Positions 1 to 6,385 of a DNA stretch of 7,694 nucleotides are shown piece after piece. Location: positions 1 through 7,694 of the forward strand of contig CAYQTL010000122.1 in the NCBI GenBank assembly GCA_964420405.1. Reading direction: 5' to 3'. The notes under the pieces are model-generated. The model made no database searches. It was not told the DNA's origin and saw nothing but the letters and a program-made list of their open reading frames with translations. The position numbers and the translations under genes are program-made. Every line of letters starts with the position of its first letter. Position 1 is the first letter of the stretch. The DNA comes from CAYQTL01 sp964420405. GTDB lineage: Bacteria > Acidobacteriota > Thermoanaerobaculia > Thermoanaerobaculales > Sulfomarinibacteraceae.

Positions 1-233
1 GAGCGCCCCTCCGGGGCGCGGAGGGAGTCGAAGGACCTTCTCCGAGCTCCGCAGCCCGGCCGCCGCCGGCCTCCGTTCCCGATCCCGATCCCGGTCCCGA
101 TCCCGATGGTGCCGGTCGCACTGAGCGACTGTGCCAGCAACAGCAGCAGTGCCGGGATCAGAACCGGAGTCAGGACCAGCGACAGCAGACCCGGACGGTG
201 TCGCGCCCTCCGGACGACACCGTTCGAGGGCAC
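1..233 (-). CDS. Doubtful partial reading frame with one hydrophobic segment
   Basis: On the minus strand a frame opens with a possible GTG at 233-231 and stays open for 77 codons to the window edge. Residues 8-14 are basic (RRARHRP). Residues 15-35 form a strongly hydrophobic, Leu-rich stretch that could be a membrane helix or signal anchor. It then runs into the hexamer array, translated as Gly-Ile repeats, and an Arg-rich tail. I recognise no family. The repeat-derived second half and the lack of a visible ribosome binding site argue against a functional gene. The hydrophobic stretch argues that it may be the start or a remnant of one. Treat it as a candidate only. Confidence 0.15.
   Translation of the reverse strand, partial: MPSNGVVRRARHRPGLLSLVLTPVLIPALLLLLAQSLSATGTIGIGTGIGIGNGGRRRPGCGARRRSFDSLRAPEGR
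3..19. other. Short perfect GC hairpin at the left edge
   Basis: A 7-bp perfect stem (GCGCCCC / GGGGCGC) closes on a 3-base loop (TCC). No T-run follows on either strand, so it is not a classical intrinsic terminator. It could be the end of a gene lying left of the window or part of a palindromic intergenic repeat cut by the edge. The bases that follow (21-45) include a near-palindrome around GAAGGACCTTC, which favours a structured intergenic spacer. Confidence 0.35.
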
Positions 234-251
234 GGACGCGGCACGGACGCG
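230..251. repeat. Two exact tandem copies of an 11-base unit
   Basis: GCACGGACGCG occurs at 230-240 and again at 241-251, followed by a partial GACGCG. It lies just before the GGGATC array, in a spacer prone to short tandem expansion. Confidence 0.6.
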
Positions 252-270
252 GACGCGGGATCCTCTCGTC

Positions 271-321
271 GGGATCGGGATCGGGATCGGGATCGGGATC
301 GGCATCGGGATCGGGAAGGGG
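271..321 (+). repeat. GGGATC hexamer array with G-quadruplex potential
   Basis: Five consecutive GGG runs at 6-base spacing (271, 277, 283, 289, 295) are separated by ATC. One degenerate unit (GGC at 301) and further GGG runs at 307, 313 and 318 follow. Four or more G3 tracts with 3-base loops meet the usual pattern for an intramolecular G-quadruplex on the plus strand, which is the coding strand of the fusA gene downstream. Confidence 0.85.
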
Positions 322-356
322 CGGCTTCGCGTCGTCTTCACGCCGAGGTGGCGGAA

Positions 357-385
357 TTGACAAAGTTCTGGCGGCGTTGTACGGT
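357..385 (+). promoter_or_regulatory. Probable sigma70-type promoter for the fusA unit
   Basis: A perfect -35 hexamer TTGACA (357-362) is followed by a 17-base spacer and TACGGT (380-385). The latter keeps the first two and last positions of TATAAT. The site lies in a locally AT-richer patch on the same strand as fusA, about 145 bases before its start codon. The optimal spacing and exact -35 support the call; the weak -10 is the main doubt. Confidence 0.5.
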
Positions 386-389
386 CTCG

Positions 390-417
390 CGCCGCCTTGA
401 GGGTTGCACGGGCGGCG
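390..417 (+). promoter_or_regulatory. Stem-loop in the fusA leader
   Basis: CGCCGCC (390-396) pairs perfectly with GGCGGCG (411-417) across a 14-base loop. It would sit at the very 5' end of the transcript from the promoter just upstream. It could affect mRNA stability or leader regulation; no known regulatory RNA family is recognised. Confidence 0.3.
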
Positions 418-529
418 TTTCCGACCGAAATATGACAGCGCGGCACCCCGTCGACCGTGTGCGGCGCGGTCGGCGCGGAGGCCGGTGCGAGGGAGCGCGG
501 CGGCGGATCGCCGCGCGGGACGAAGGAAC

Positions 530-2623
530 ATGATCGACGACATCCAGCGGATCCGGAACATCGGCATCTCGGCCCACATCGACTCGGGCAAGACCACGCT
601 GACGGAGCGGATCCTGTTCTACGCCCAGCGGATCCACGCCATCCACGACGTCAAGGGCAAGGACGGCGTGGGCGCGACCATGGACCACATGGAGCTGGAA
701 CGCGAGCGCGGGATCACGATCACGTCGGCGTCGACCTACGTCGAGTGGAAGGACCACCACGTCAACATCATCGACACCCCGGGCCACGTCGACTTCACGA
801 TCGAGGTCGAGCGGGCGCTGCGGGTGCTCGACGGCGCGGTGCTGGTGCTGTGTGCCGTCGCCGGCGTCCAGTCCCAGTCGATCACGGTCGACCGCCAGAT
901 GAAGCGCTACAAGGTGCCGCGGATCGCGTTCGTCAACAAGTGCGACCGCTCCGGCGCCAACCCCGACCGGGTGGTGCAGTCGCTGCGAGACAAGCTCGGC
1001 CACCAGGCGGTGCTGCTGCACCTTCCGATCGGCCTCGAGGCCGACTTCCAGGGCGTCGTCGACCTGGTCGAGATGCGGGCGCTGTACTTCCGGGGAGACA
1101 ACGGCGAGCTGGTGGAGGCCGGGGAGGTCCCGGCTGACCTGCGCGACCTGGCCGAGGCGCGGCGTGCCGAGCTGATCGACGCCGCGAGCCTGTTCTCCGA
1201 CGAGCTGCTCGAGGCGGCACTCGAGGACCGGGCGACGCCCGAGATGATCCAGTCGGCGCTGCGGGCCGGGGTGCTGTCCCTCGAGCTGACGCCGGTGCTG
1301 ATCGGCTCGGCGTACAAGAACAAGGGCGTCCAGCCGCTGATGGACGCGGTCTGTCACTACCTGCCGAGCCCGTCGGAGGTCCCGATCGAGGCGGTGGACC
1401 TCGACCACGACAACCGGCCGGTGATGCTCGAGGCCGATCCCGGCGCCCAGACCGTGGCGTACGCCTTCAAGCTCGACGAGGGCCGCTACGGTCAGCTGAC
1501 CTTCCTGCGCGTCTACCAGGGCGCCCTGTCCAAGGGTGACACGGTGTACCAGACCCGCACTGGCAAGAAGACGAAGATCGGCCGCCTGGTGCGGATCCAC
1601 GCCGACAAGATGGAGGACATCGAGAGCGCCGCCGCCGGCGACATCGTCGGCCTGTTCGGCATCGACTGCCACACCGGCGACTCGTTCGTGTCCGACGGGC
1701 CGCGGCTCGCGATGACCTCGATGTACGTGCCCGACCCGGTGATCTCGCTGTCGGTCAAGCCGGTGGACTCCAAGGCGCAGGACAACATGTCCAAGGCGCT
1801 CAACCGGTTCACCAAGGAGGATCCGACGTTCCGCGTGACCCTCGACCCGGAGAGCCACGAGACCGTGATCTCCGGGATGGGCGAGCTGCACCTCGACGTC
1901 TACGTCGAGCGGATGAAGCGCGAGTACGGGGCCTCGGTCGAGACCGGCGCGCCCCAGGTGGCCTACCGCGAGGCGATCTCGCGCCGTGCGGAGTTCGACT
2001 ACCTGCACAAGAAGCAGACGGGCGGCTCGGGCCAGTACGCCAAGGTCGTCGGTTACATCGAGCCCCTCGAGGAGGGCGACTACGAGTTCGTCGACCAGAT
2101 CCGCGGCGGCTCGATCCCAACCGAGTACATCCCGGCCTGCGACAAGGGGTTCCGGTCGGCGCTCGAGAAGGGCAGCCTGATCGGCTTCCCGATCGTCGGC
2201 GTGCGGGCGGTGCTCAACGACGGCAACTCCCACGCGGTCGACTCGTCGGACATGGCGTTCCAGACCGCGTCGCGGGCCGCGTTCCGCGAGGCGTACCGCA
2301 AGGCCGCCCCGCAGATCCTCGAGCCGGTCATGCGGGTGTCAGTGGAGGGGCCGGGCGAGTTCCAGGGCACCGTGTACAAGTCCCTGATGCAGCGCCGCGG
2401 CACGATCCTCGGCTCGACCGAGGACGCCGGCTTCGCCCGCGTCGAGGCCGAGGTGCCCCTCGCCGAGATGTTCGGCTACTCCACCGATCTGCGCTCCGGC
2501 ACCCAGGGCAAGGCCGAGTTCACGATGGAGTTCGCCCGCTACGCTCCGGCGCCCAAGGAGGTGTCGGAGGAGCTGCTCAAGAAGTACCGGGACAAGGCGG
2601 CCCGCGAGGAGGATGTGGCATGA
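530..2623 (+). CDS. fusA: Elongation factor G, mitochondrial-EFG1-like subtype
   Basis: This 697-residue translational GTPase drives ribosomal translocation of tRNA and mRNA in the cytoplasm. Visible GTPase motifs are G1 AHIDSGKT (15-22), switch I RGITI (60-64), G3 DTPGH (82-86), G4 NKCD (136-139) and G5 SAYKN (260-264). The beta-barrel domain II follows, then domains III to V, with the domain IV segment HKKQTGGSGQYAKV starting at about residue 493. Length is normal for the family. The frame stays open 42 codons upstream, but the ATG at 530 fits best: GAAGGA lies at 522-527 and the protein then begins MIDDIQRIRNIGISAHID, as EF-Gs do. Ser in HIDSGKT (usual EF-G has Ala), the MDHMELERERGITI segment and the QMKRYKVP stretch resemble mitochondrial EFG1 and the bacterial spd group. 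Cys in NKCD replaces the usual Met. That group often has a second EF-G for recycling; none is seen here. The stop overlaps the next gene's start. Confidence 0.97.
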   Translation: MIDDIQRIRNIGISAHIDSGKTTLTERILFYAQRIHAIHDVKGKDGVGATMDHMELERERGITITSASTYVEWKDHHVNIIDTPGHVDFTIEVERALRVLDGAVLVLCAVAGVQSQSITVDRQMKRYKVPRIAFVNKCDRSGANPDRVVQSLRDKLGHQAVLLHLPIGLEADFQGVVDLVEMRALYFRGDNGELVEAGEVPADLRDLAEARRAELIDAASLFSDELLEAALEDRATPEMIQSALRAGVLSLELTPVLIGSAYKNKGVQPLMDAVCHYLPSPSEVPIEAVDLDHDNRPVMLEADPGAQTVAYAFKLDEGRYGQLTFLRVYQGALSKGDTVYQTRTGKKTKIGRLVRIHADKMEDIESAAAGDIVGLFGIDCHTGDSFVSDGPRLAMTSMYVPDPVISLSVKPVDSKAQDNMSKALNRFTKEDPTFRVTLDPESHETVISGMGELHLDVYVERMKREYGASVETGAPQVAYREAISRRAEFDYLHKKQTGGSGQYAKVVGYIEPLEEGDYEFVDQIRGGSIPTEYIPACDKGFRSALEKGSLIGFPIVGVRAVLNDGNSHAVDSSDMAFQTASRAAFREAYRKAAPQILEPVMRVSVEGPGEFQGTVYKSLMQRRGTILGSTEDAGFARVEAEVPLAEMFGYSTDLRSGTQGKAEFTMEFARYAPAPKEVSEELLKKYRDKAAREEDVA
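2606..2612 (+). promoter_or_regulatory. Ribosome binding site inside the fusA 3' end
   Basis: GAGGAGG lies within the last fusA codons, 7 bases before the ATG at 2620. It decides this start and indicates translational coupling through the ATGA stop/start overlap. Confidence 0.8.
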
Positions 2624-3345
2624 CCGAGTTGATGATCCAGCTGCGCCGTTCGCCGCGGACCCTGCTCGAGCGCGACGGCCATCCCGGCCCGGGCCCAGGC
2701 CGCCTCGGCCTGGTGATGGCGCGCGCCGGCGTCGGCAAGACCGCCCTGCTGGTGGGGATCGGCGTCGACGCCCTGCTCGCCGGGCAGAAGGTGCTGCACG
2801 TCTCCCTCGAGCGGACCGTCGACAAGGTCCGCGACTGGTACGACGACCTGCTGATGGAGATGCTGCGCCGCGAGAAGAAGCTCGAGCACTACGCCGGCAT
2901 CCAGCTCGCGGTCGAGCGACGGCGCCACATCTCCACCTACTTCGGCAGGTCGTTCACTCCCCAGCGGCTTCGCGCCGCCCTCGAGCTGCTGCGTGAGGCG
3001 ATGGAGTTCGTGCCCCACGTGGTCATCGTCGACCGGGTCGAGCTCGACCAGGTCGAGCCCGACAGCGTCGCCGAGCTGCGGGCGATGGCCGCCGAGATCG
3101 GCGCCGAGCTGTGGATGGCGTGCCGGACCCACCGCGACGGGCCGCAGGGCCAGCCGGGCCACCTGCCGCCGCCGGCCGACCGGTTCGAGGAGCTGGTGGA
3201 CGTCGCCTTCCGCCTCGACCCCCAGGAGGCGAAGGTCCGCCTGCACGTGGTGAAGGACCGCGAGCAGATGGTCGAGAAGGACCTCAACGTCCTGCTCGAC
3301 CCGCAGACCCTGCTGGTGGTCTCGGGCGTCGCCTCGAGGCGGTAG
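2620..3345 (+). CDS. Small RecA/KaiC-like P-loop ATPase of unknown role, coupled to fusA
   Basis: The 241-residue product is probably a cytoplasmic nucleotide-binding protein. The Walker A motif is ARAGVGKT (34-41), preceded by a beta strand (LGLVM). It departs from the usual pattern in having Ala in place of the first Gly but keeps GKT. A hydrophobic strand ending in Asp (HVVIVD, D138) is the likely Walker B. VLHVSLE (58-64) resembles the strand-2 region of DnaB/KaiC/RadA-type ATPases, which keep a catalytic Glu here. A charged helical stretch (68-103) follows. No signal peptide or membrane segment is seen, and no DNA-binding or zinc domain is fused. It overlaps fusA by 4 bases with a strong GAGGAGG site, so both are probably made from one mRNA. 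I know no established function; a link to translation or GTPase regulation is only inferred from position. Confidence 0.8.
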   Translation: MTELMIQLRRSPRTLLERDGHPGPGPGRLGLVMARAGVGKTALLVGIGVDALLAGQKVLHVSLERTVDKVRDWYDDLLMEMLRREKKLEHYAGIQLAVERRRHISTYFGRSFTPQRLRAALELLREAMEFVPHVVIVDRVELDQVEPDSVAELRAMAAEIGAELWMACRTHRDGPQGQPGHLPPPADRFEELVDVAFRLDPQEAKVRLHVVKDREQMVEKDLNVLLDPQTLLVVSGVASRR

Positions 3346-3380
3346 CGGTCGGCGACCGCGGTTCCCGGTCCCGAGCGGAG

Positions 3381-3522
3381 CTCCGGTCCCGATCCCGTTC
3401 CCGATGGAGTGATGCGCGCGGTGCTCTCACCCCTTCGGTCACCTGTTCGCCGACTGGGGTCACCTTGGTTGACACGGGAGCAGGCGGGCAACGGCTTCGT
3501 CGGGATCGGGATCGGGATCGGG
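3381..3522. repeat. Interspersed intergenic repeat, copy A
   Basis: The left arm CTCCGGTCCCGATCCCG (from 3381) carries CCCGAT-type units. The right arm (from about 3496) is TCGTCGGGATCGGGATC and has four GGG runs at 3502, 3508, 3514 and 3520, so the ends are inverted hexamer arrays. The interior includes CACCTGTTCGCCGACTGG (3440 on) and GGTTGACACGGG. From 3440 it aligns without gaps to 7613 onward: 71 bases with 12 differences by my count. It sits between the convergent ATPase gene and the selenoprotein gene. It has no coding capacity that I can support, so it is MITE- or REP-like in layout. Its terminal hairpin may also serve as a bidirectional transcription barrier. Confidence 0.8.
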
Positions 3523-3566
3523 TCTGAGAACGGGAACGGATGCGGGCGGGCGGCGACCGCTCCGGC

Positions 3567-3797
3567 TCAACGCCGCGCGGCGCGACGGACCCGGCGCACG
3601 ATGGTCTCCTCGGACGGGAACCACCGCCAGAGCCTGCGCGCGACGCGGCGGCCGTCGACCCAGACGGTGAACTCCCTGCGCGCACCCTCCCGGAGCTCGA
3701 CCTCGAGCCCGGTCGCGTCGCGGACTGCGGCCGCCGCCCGGGCGGCCCGCGGCCCGTAGTTTCAGACGTCGCAGTAGCGGATCAGGACCTTCGGCAT
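3567..3797 (-). CDS. SelW-like (Rdx family) selenoprotein with in-frame TGA as selenocysteine
   Basis: Read from ATG at 3797 to TGA at 3569-3567, with the TGA at 3764-3762 decoded as selenocysteine, this gives 76 residues beginning MPKVLIRYCDVU. The order is that of the Rdx (SelW/SelT/SelH) thioredoxin-like redox fold: beta strand VLIRYC, redox motif C9-D-V-U12, NYGPRA helix (13-28), strand LEVELREG (31-38), a second strand pair EFTVWVDGRRVARR and a FPSEETIVRRVRRA C-terminal helix. The match continues for 64 codons after the TGA, which a chance frame would not do. A strong stem-loop follows the TGA at once, as bacterial selenocysteine insertion requires. The family is thought to act in thiol redox control through a selenenylsulfide; the substrate is unknown. 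No clear ribosome binding site is seen. It requires selA, selB, selC and selD elsewhere in the genome. A Cys-to-stop pseudogene is the alternative, less likely given the intact downstream frame. Confidence 0.88.
3729..3754 (-). promoter_or_regulatory. Putative bacterial SECIS hairpin
   Basis: On the minus strand the hairpin starts 7 bases after the selenocysteine TGA. GGCC (3754-3751) pairs with GGCC (3732-3729). After a 4-base bulge, GCCGC (3746-3742) pairs with GCGGC (3737-3733) around a CCGG loop. An alternative 6-bp pairing, GGCCGC with GCGGCC, is also possible. The loop lies about 22 bases past the TGA, within the range known for bacterial SECIS elements, and contains GG. The E. coli bulged U is not evident; SECIS sequences vary between phyla. 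Confidence 0.6.
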
Positions 3798-3924
3798 CGG
3801 CGCATGGTAGCGCGGATCGCGTTCCGGGCGGCTCCGACCAGAGCCCGAGCCCGTTACAGTTGCCCCTGCCGATGGAGAGATCCCGGATCGTGGCCCCGCA
3901 TCCCGCGCCGGCGACGTCGGAAAC

Positions 3925-3950
3925 GGGAACGGGATCGGGATCGGGATCGG
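3925..3950 (+). repeat. Lone GGGATC/GGGAAC hexamer array between receptor and selenoprotein genes
   Basis: GGG runs at 3925, 3931, 3937 and 3943 at strict 6-base spacing fit the G-quadruplex pattern on the plus strand; on the minus (coding) strand it is C-rich. No opposed partner array lies nearby, unlike the other arrays. It occupies most of the short spacer (3798-3965) after the receptor stop, where it may hinder read-through into the selenoprotein gene. I see no convincing promoter in that spacer. Confidence 0.8.
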
Positions 3951-3965
3951 ATACCGAGCCGTCGC

Positions 3966-6317
3966 TCAGAACGTCACCCGGTAGCTCAGCGACACGTTCC
4001 TCCCCGGCACGGGAGCGACCTCCTTCAGGAACGAGACGTGGTTGTACGCCGCCTCGTCGCTCAGGTTGGTGCCCTTCAGCAGCAGCTCGTGGACCGTCCT
4101 CGCGACGAAGAACCGGTAGCCGACGCTGGCGCCGAGCAGGGTGTGGTCCGGGGTCGGCTCCTCGAGCGGCGCCACCTCGTCCTGCTCGTCGACCCAGCGC
4201 GCCTCGAGCCGCGCGGACCAGCGGGCGTCGAGGTAGGTGAGCTGGACCTTGGCGCTTCGCGGCGGGATCCGCGGCAGGTTCTCGTCGCGGTCGGACAGCT
4301 TCGCCCGAACCTGGTCGTAGACCACCCCGACGTGGACGTGGCGCTCCCCCGAGTGGTAGACCTCGGCATCGCCATGGATCTCGAGACCGTACAGATCGGC
4401 GTCCGCCTGGGCGAATCGGAAGACGTCGAGGCCGTCGAGGACGGCGCCCGTCTCGGCCAGGTACACGAAGCCGTCGAACCAGGTCCGGAAGACCGACACC
4501 GTGCCCTCGAGCCGCTCGGAGCGGGCACGCAGCGTCAGGTCGAGGCTGGTGCCGACCTCGGTCGCGAGGTCCGGGTCGCCGATCTCGTAGGCGAAGGTGG
4601 CGGCATGGGGGCCGTCCGAGTACAGCTCCTCGGCGGTCGGAGCCCTCTCGGCACGGGTCGCGGTCAGCGACACCAGCCATGGGTCCGACGGTGAGAGCGA
4701 CACGCCGGCGGCCGCGGAGAAGGCGTCGAAGTCCCGCGACGGCAGGTCGGGGTCGACGGTCTCGGTGTCCTGGCGCTCGTAGCGCAGGCCGAGCTCGAAG
4801 CCCCACGGCTCCGCCGGCGCCTGCTCGTACAGGTACGCCGCCAGGCGCCGGGTCGTGGTGGGCTGGACGAAGGCCTCCTCTCCCGCGGCCGCGAAGTCGC
4901 GGTCGATCCAGTGCACGCCGGCGGTGCCCTCGAACCGGCCGATCGGCGCCAACAAGGCGTCGACCCGGGTCTCGACGAGCTCGTTGGTGAACCGCGTCCC
5001 GACCTCCTCGCCCTCCATCTCGCGGTGCTCGTAGTCACGCCAGCCGGCGCGGAGGGTGAGGGCGTCGACGCCCGCGAACGGCCGGTCGAGTCGCCCGTGG
5101 AGGTCGAGCCGGCGCTGCTCGAGGTCGACGAAGACGCTCCCCTCCTCCTCCTCGTCGTGGTCGTCGTCGAGGGTGGCGGCGAACGGGTGGTCGTGGTCGT
5201 CCTCGTCGCCGTGGTGGCCGTGGCCCGGGACCCCGTACTCCGAGTCGAGCCCGCCGGCGGCGACACCCAGATAGCCCCGGTCGCCGACCCACGAGGCGCC
5301 CACCGTGAGGCCGCGGCTCTCGACGAAGGAGTCGTCGACCCTGCCGGTGACCATCTCCCCGTCGCCGTGGTCGTGGTCGTCGTCATGGTCGTCGTCGAGG
5401 GTGGCGGTGTACGGGTGGTCGTGGTCGTCGCCGTGGTCGTGCTCGTCCTCGGCCGGGCGGGGCGCCGGGCTGTCGTAGTCGTCGGCGTCGCGGGCGAAGC
5501 CGCTGAGGTGCCACGCGAACCGGCCGGTGCCGCCGTCGAGGCGGACCGCTCCCGAACGCTGGTCGGCGTTGCTGCCCGCCTCCAGGTCGACGGATCCTGT
5601 CACCGGTTGGGCGGGGATCCGGTCCGGCACCCGGCCGTCGAGCACGTTGACGACGCCGCCGACCGCGGTGCCGCCGTACAGCAGCGTCGCCGGGCCGCGC
5701 ACGATCTCGATCTGCTCGGCCGCGAGGGGATCCACGCTGACGGCGTGGTCGGGTCCGATCGACGACACGTCGCCGGCGCCGAGCCCGTTCTCGAGGATCC
5801 GGATGCGGTCGCCGCCGAGGCCGCGGATCACCGGCCGGCTGGAGCCCTGTCCGTGGCCGGTGGCGGCGACGCCCGGCTGCTCCGAGAGCGTGTCGCCGAG
5901 GGTCGCGGCGCGTCGCAGCACGAGGTCGTCGCCAGCCAGGACGTCGACCGGAGCCGTCAGCTCGTCGAGGCTGCGGGCGCGACCGGAGGCAGTCACCGAG
6001 ACGTCACCGGCGTGGACCTTCTGGTCGAGCTCGACCTCGACCGAGGTGGGGCCGGCGCCGGCGACGAGGACGCGCAGGACGGCGCCGCCGAAGCGGGGGT
6101 CGCGGACGCTGAGGAGGTGCTCGCCAGGAGCGACCCCGGAGAACGAGAAGCTCCCGTCGGGGTCGGTGGTGGTGTCGAGGCGGAGGTCGATGACGCTGAC
6201 GGCGGCGCCGCCGACCGGGTCGCCGGCCGCGTTGCGGACGACGCCGTCGAGGTCGGCGGCGATGGCGGACGCCGCCGTGCAGGCCAGCACGAGGGCCGGC
6301 AGGACATGGCTTCGCAT
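3966..6317 (-). CDS. TonB-dependent outer-membrane receptor, ZnuD-like, with His-rich loops
   Basis: The product has 783 residues. A signal peptide (MRSHVLPALVLACTAASAIA, cleavage near A20/A21) precedes a carboxypeptidase-regulatory-like beta-sandwich (about 22-105; DGVVRNAAGDPVGGAAVSV, DPDGSFSF). The plug domain (about 113-228) contains RPVIRGLGGDRIRILENG and EIVRGPATLLYGGTAVGGVVNV. A 22-strand-type barrel follows and ends in YRVTF, with the terminal Phe used for outer-membrane assembly. Two surface loops are His/Asp-rich: residues 291-320 with 7 His and 365-390 with 6 His. They resemble the zinc-capturing loops of ZnuD. The likely role is TonB-powered uptake of zinc or a similar divalent metal; the ligand is inferred. 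The ATG at 6317 is chosen because it starts the signal peptide and has AGGGAG at 6328-6323, 5 bases upstream; the frame is open further upstream but shows no protein-like features. It follows the small His-rich gene by 68 bases. Confidence 0.93.
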   Translation of the reverse strand: MRSHVLPALVLACTAASAIAADLDGVVRNAAGDPVGGAAVSVIDLRLDTTTDPDGSFSFSGVAPGEHLLSVRDPRFGGAVLRVLVAGAGPTSVEVELDQKVHAGDVSVTASGRARSLDELTAPVDVLAGDDLVLRRAATLGDTLSEQPGVAATGHGQGSSRPVIRGLGGDRIRILENGLGAGDVSSIGPDHAVSVDPLAAEQIEIVRGPATLLYGGTAVGGVVNVLDGRVPDRIPAQPVTGSVDLEAGSNADQRSGAVRLDGGTGRFAWHLSGFARDADDYDSPAPRPAEDEHDHGDDHDHPYTATLDDDHDDDHDHGDGEMVTGRVDDSFVESRGLTVGASWVGDRGYLGVAAGGLDSEYGVPGHGHHGDEDDHDHPFAATLDDDHDEEEEGSVFVDLEQRRLDLHGRLDRPFAGVDALTLRAGWRDYEHREMEGEEVGTRFTNELVETRVDALLAPIGRFEGTAGVHWIDRDFAAAGEEAFVQPTTTRRLAAYLYEQAPAEPWGFELGLRYERQDTETVDPDLPSRDFDAFSAAAGVSLSPSDPWLVSLTATRAERAPTAEELYSDGPHAATFAYEIGDPDLATEVGTSLDLTLRARSERLEGTVSVFRTWFDGFVYLAETGAVLDGLDVFRFAQADADLYGLEIHGDAEVYHSGERHVHVGVVYDQVRAKLSDRDENLPRIPPRSAKVQLTYLDARWSARLEARWVDEQDEVAPLEEPTPDHTLLGASVGYRFFVARTVHELLLKGTNLSDEAAYNHVSFLKEVAPVPGRNVSLSYRVTF
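5161..5429 (-). repeat. Duplicated segment encoding the two His-rich receptor loops
   Basis: A 41-base segment at 5161-5201 recurs at 5389-5429 with two differences. Both encode the pattern DHDHP[YF][TA]ATLDDDHD, at about residues 297-311 and 373-387. The flanking runs of GTC/GTG-type codons for Asp and His suggest growth by slippage or local duplication within the gene. Confidence 0.85.
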
Positions 6318-6385
6318 GGGGTCTCCCTGGTGGTCAGTCGGTCGGTCTCGGACGGGCGTGCGGTGACGCCGGCCGGCGGGCCGTG

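Larger units (their letters stand above)
71..321. repeat. Opposed hexamer arrays enclosing a spacer (third, divergent relative of the interspersed element)
   Basis: The left arm (71-107) begins CTCCGTTCCCGATCCC and carries CCCGAT units. The right arm (about 267-321) begins TCGTCGGGATCGGG and carries GGGATC units, so the arms are inverted relative to each other. The same arm sequences bound the elements at 3381-3522 and 7554-7694. The interior here (108-266) does not obviously match the core shared by those two. It may be a different insertion between the same arms, a diverged copy, or two independent arrays. Confidence 0.5.

Noticed and set aside
271..321. CRISPR array
   Set aside because: The repeats are contiguous hexamers without unique spacers of constant length, and no cas gene is present.
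106..533. Three overlapping plus-strand small frames with Gly-Ile, Ser-Gly or Asp-Arg repeats
   Set aside because: All three frames read the hexamer array as dipeptide repeats, which is what any 6-base repeat yields. No start site or conserved part supports them.
338..2233. Long minus-strand open frame (631 codons) antisense to fusA
   Set aside because: Its product is Arg/His/Val-rich low-complexity sequence with no family features, mirroring the codon use of fusA on the other strand. The fusA frame is certain.
3762..3764. TGA as a plain stop or disabling mutation, making the frame a pseudogene
   Set aside because: The codons after it remain protein-like to the family's usual end, the position equals the Sec/Cys column of Rdx proteins and a hairpin follows. 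It is kept as the main alternative but judged less likely.
3460..4806. Minus-strand 448-codon frame and plus-strand 384-codon frame (3540-4694) across the receptor end and the selenoprotein region
   Set aside because: Both are Arg/Pro/Gly-rich shadow frames that run through hexamer arrays. The selenoprotein lies in a different minus-strand frame and is the only one there with family-like sequence.
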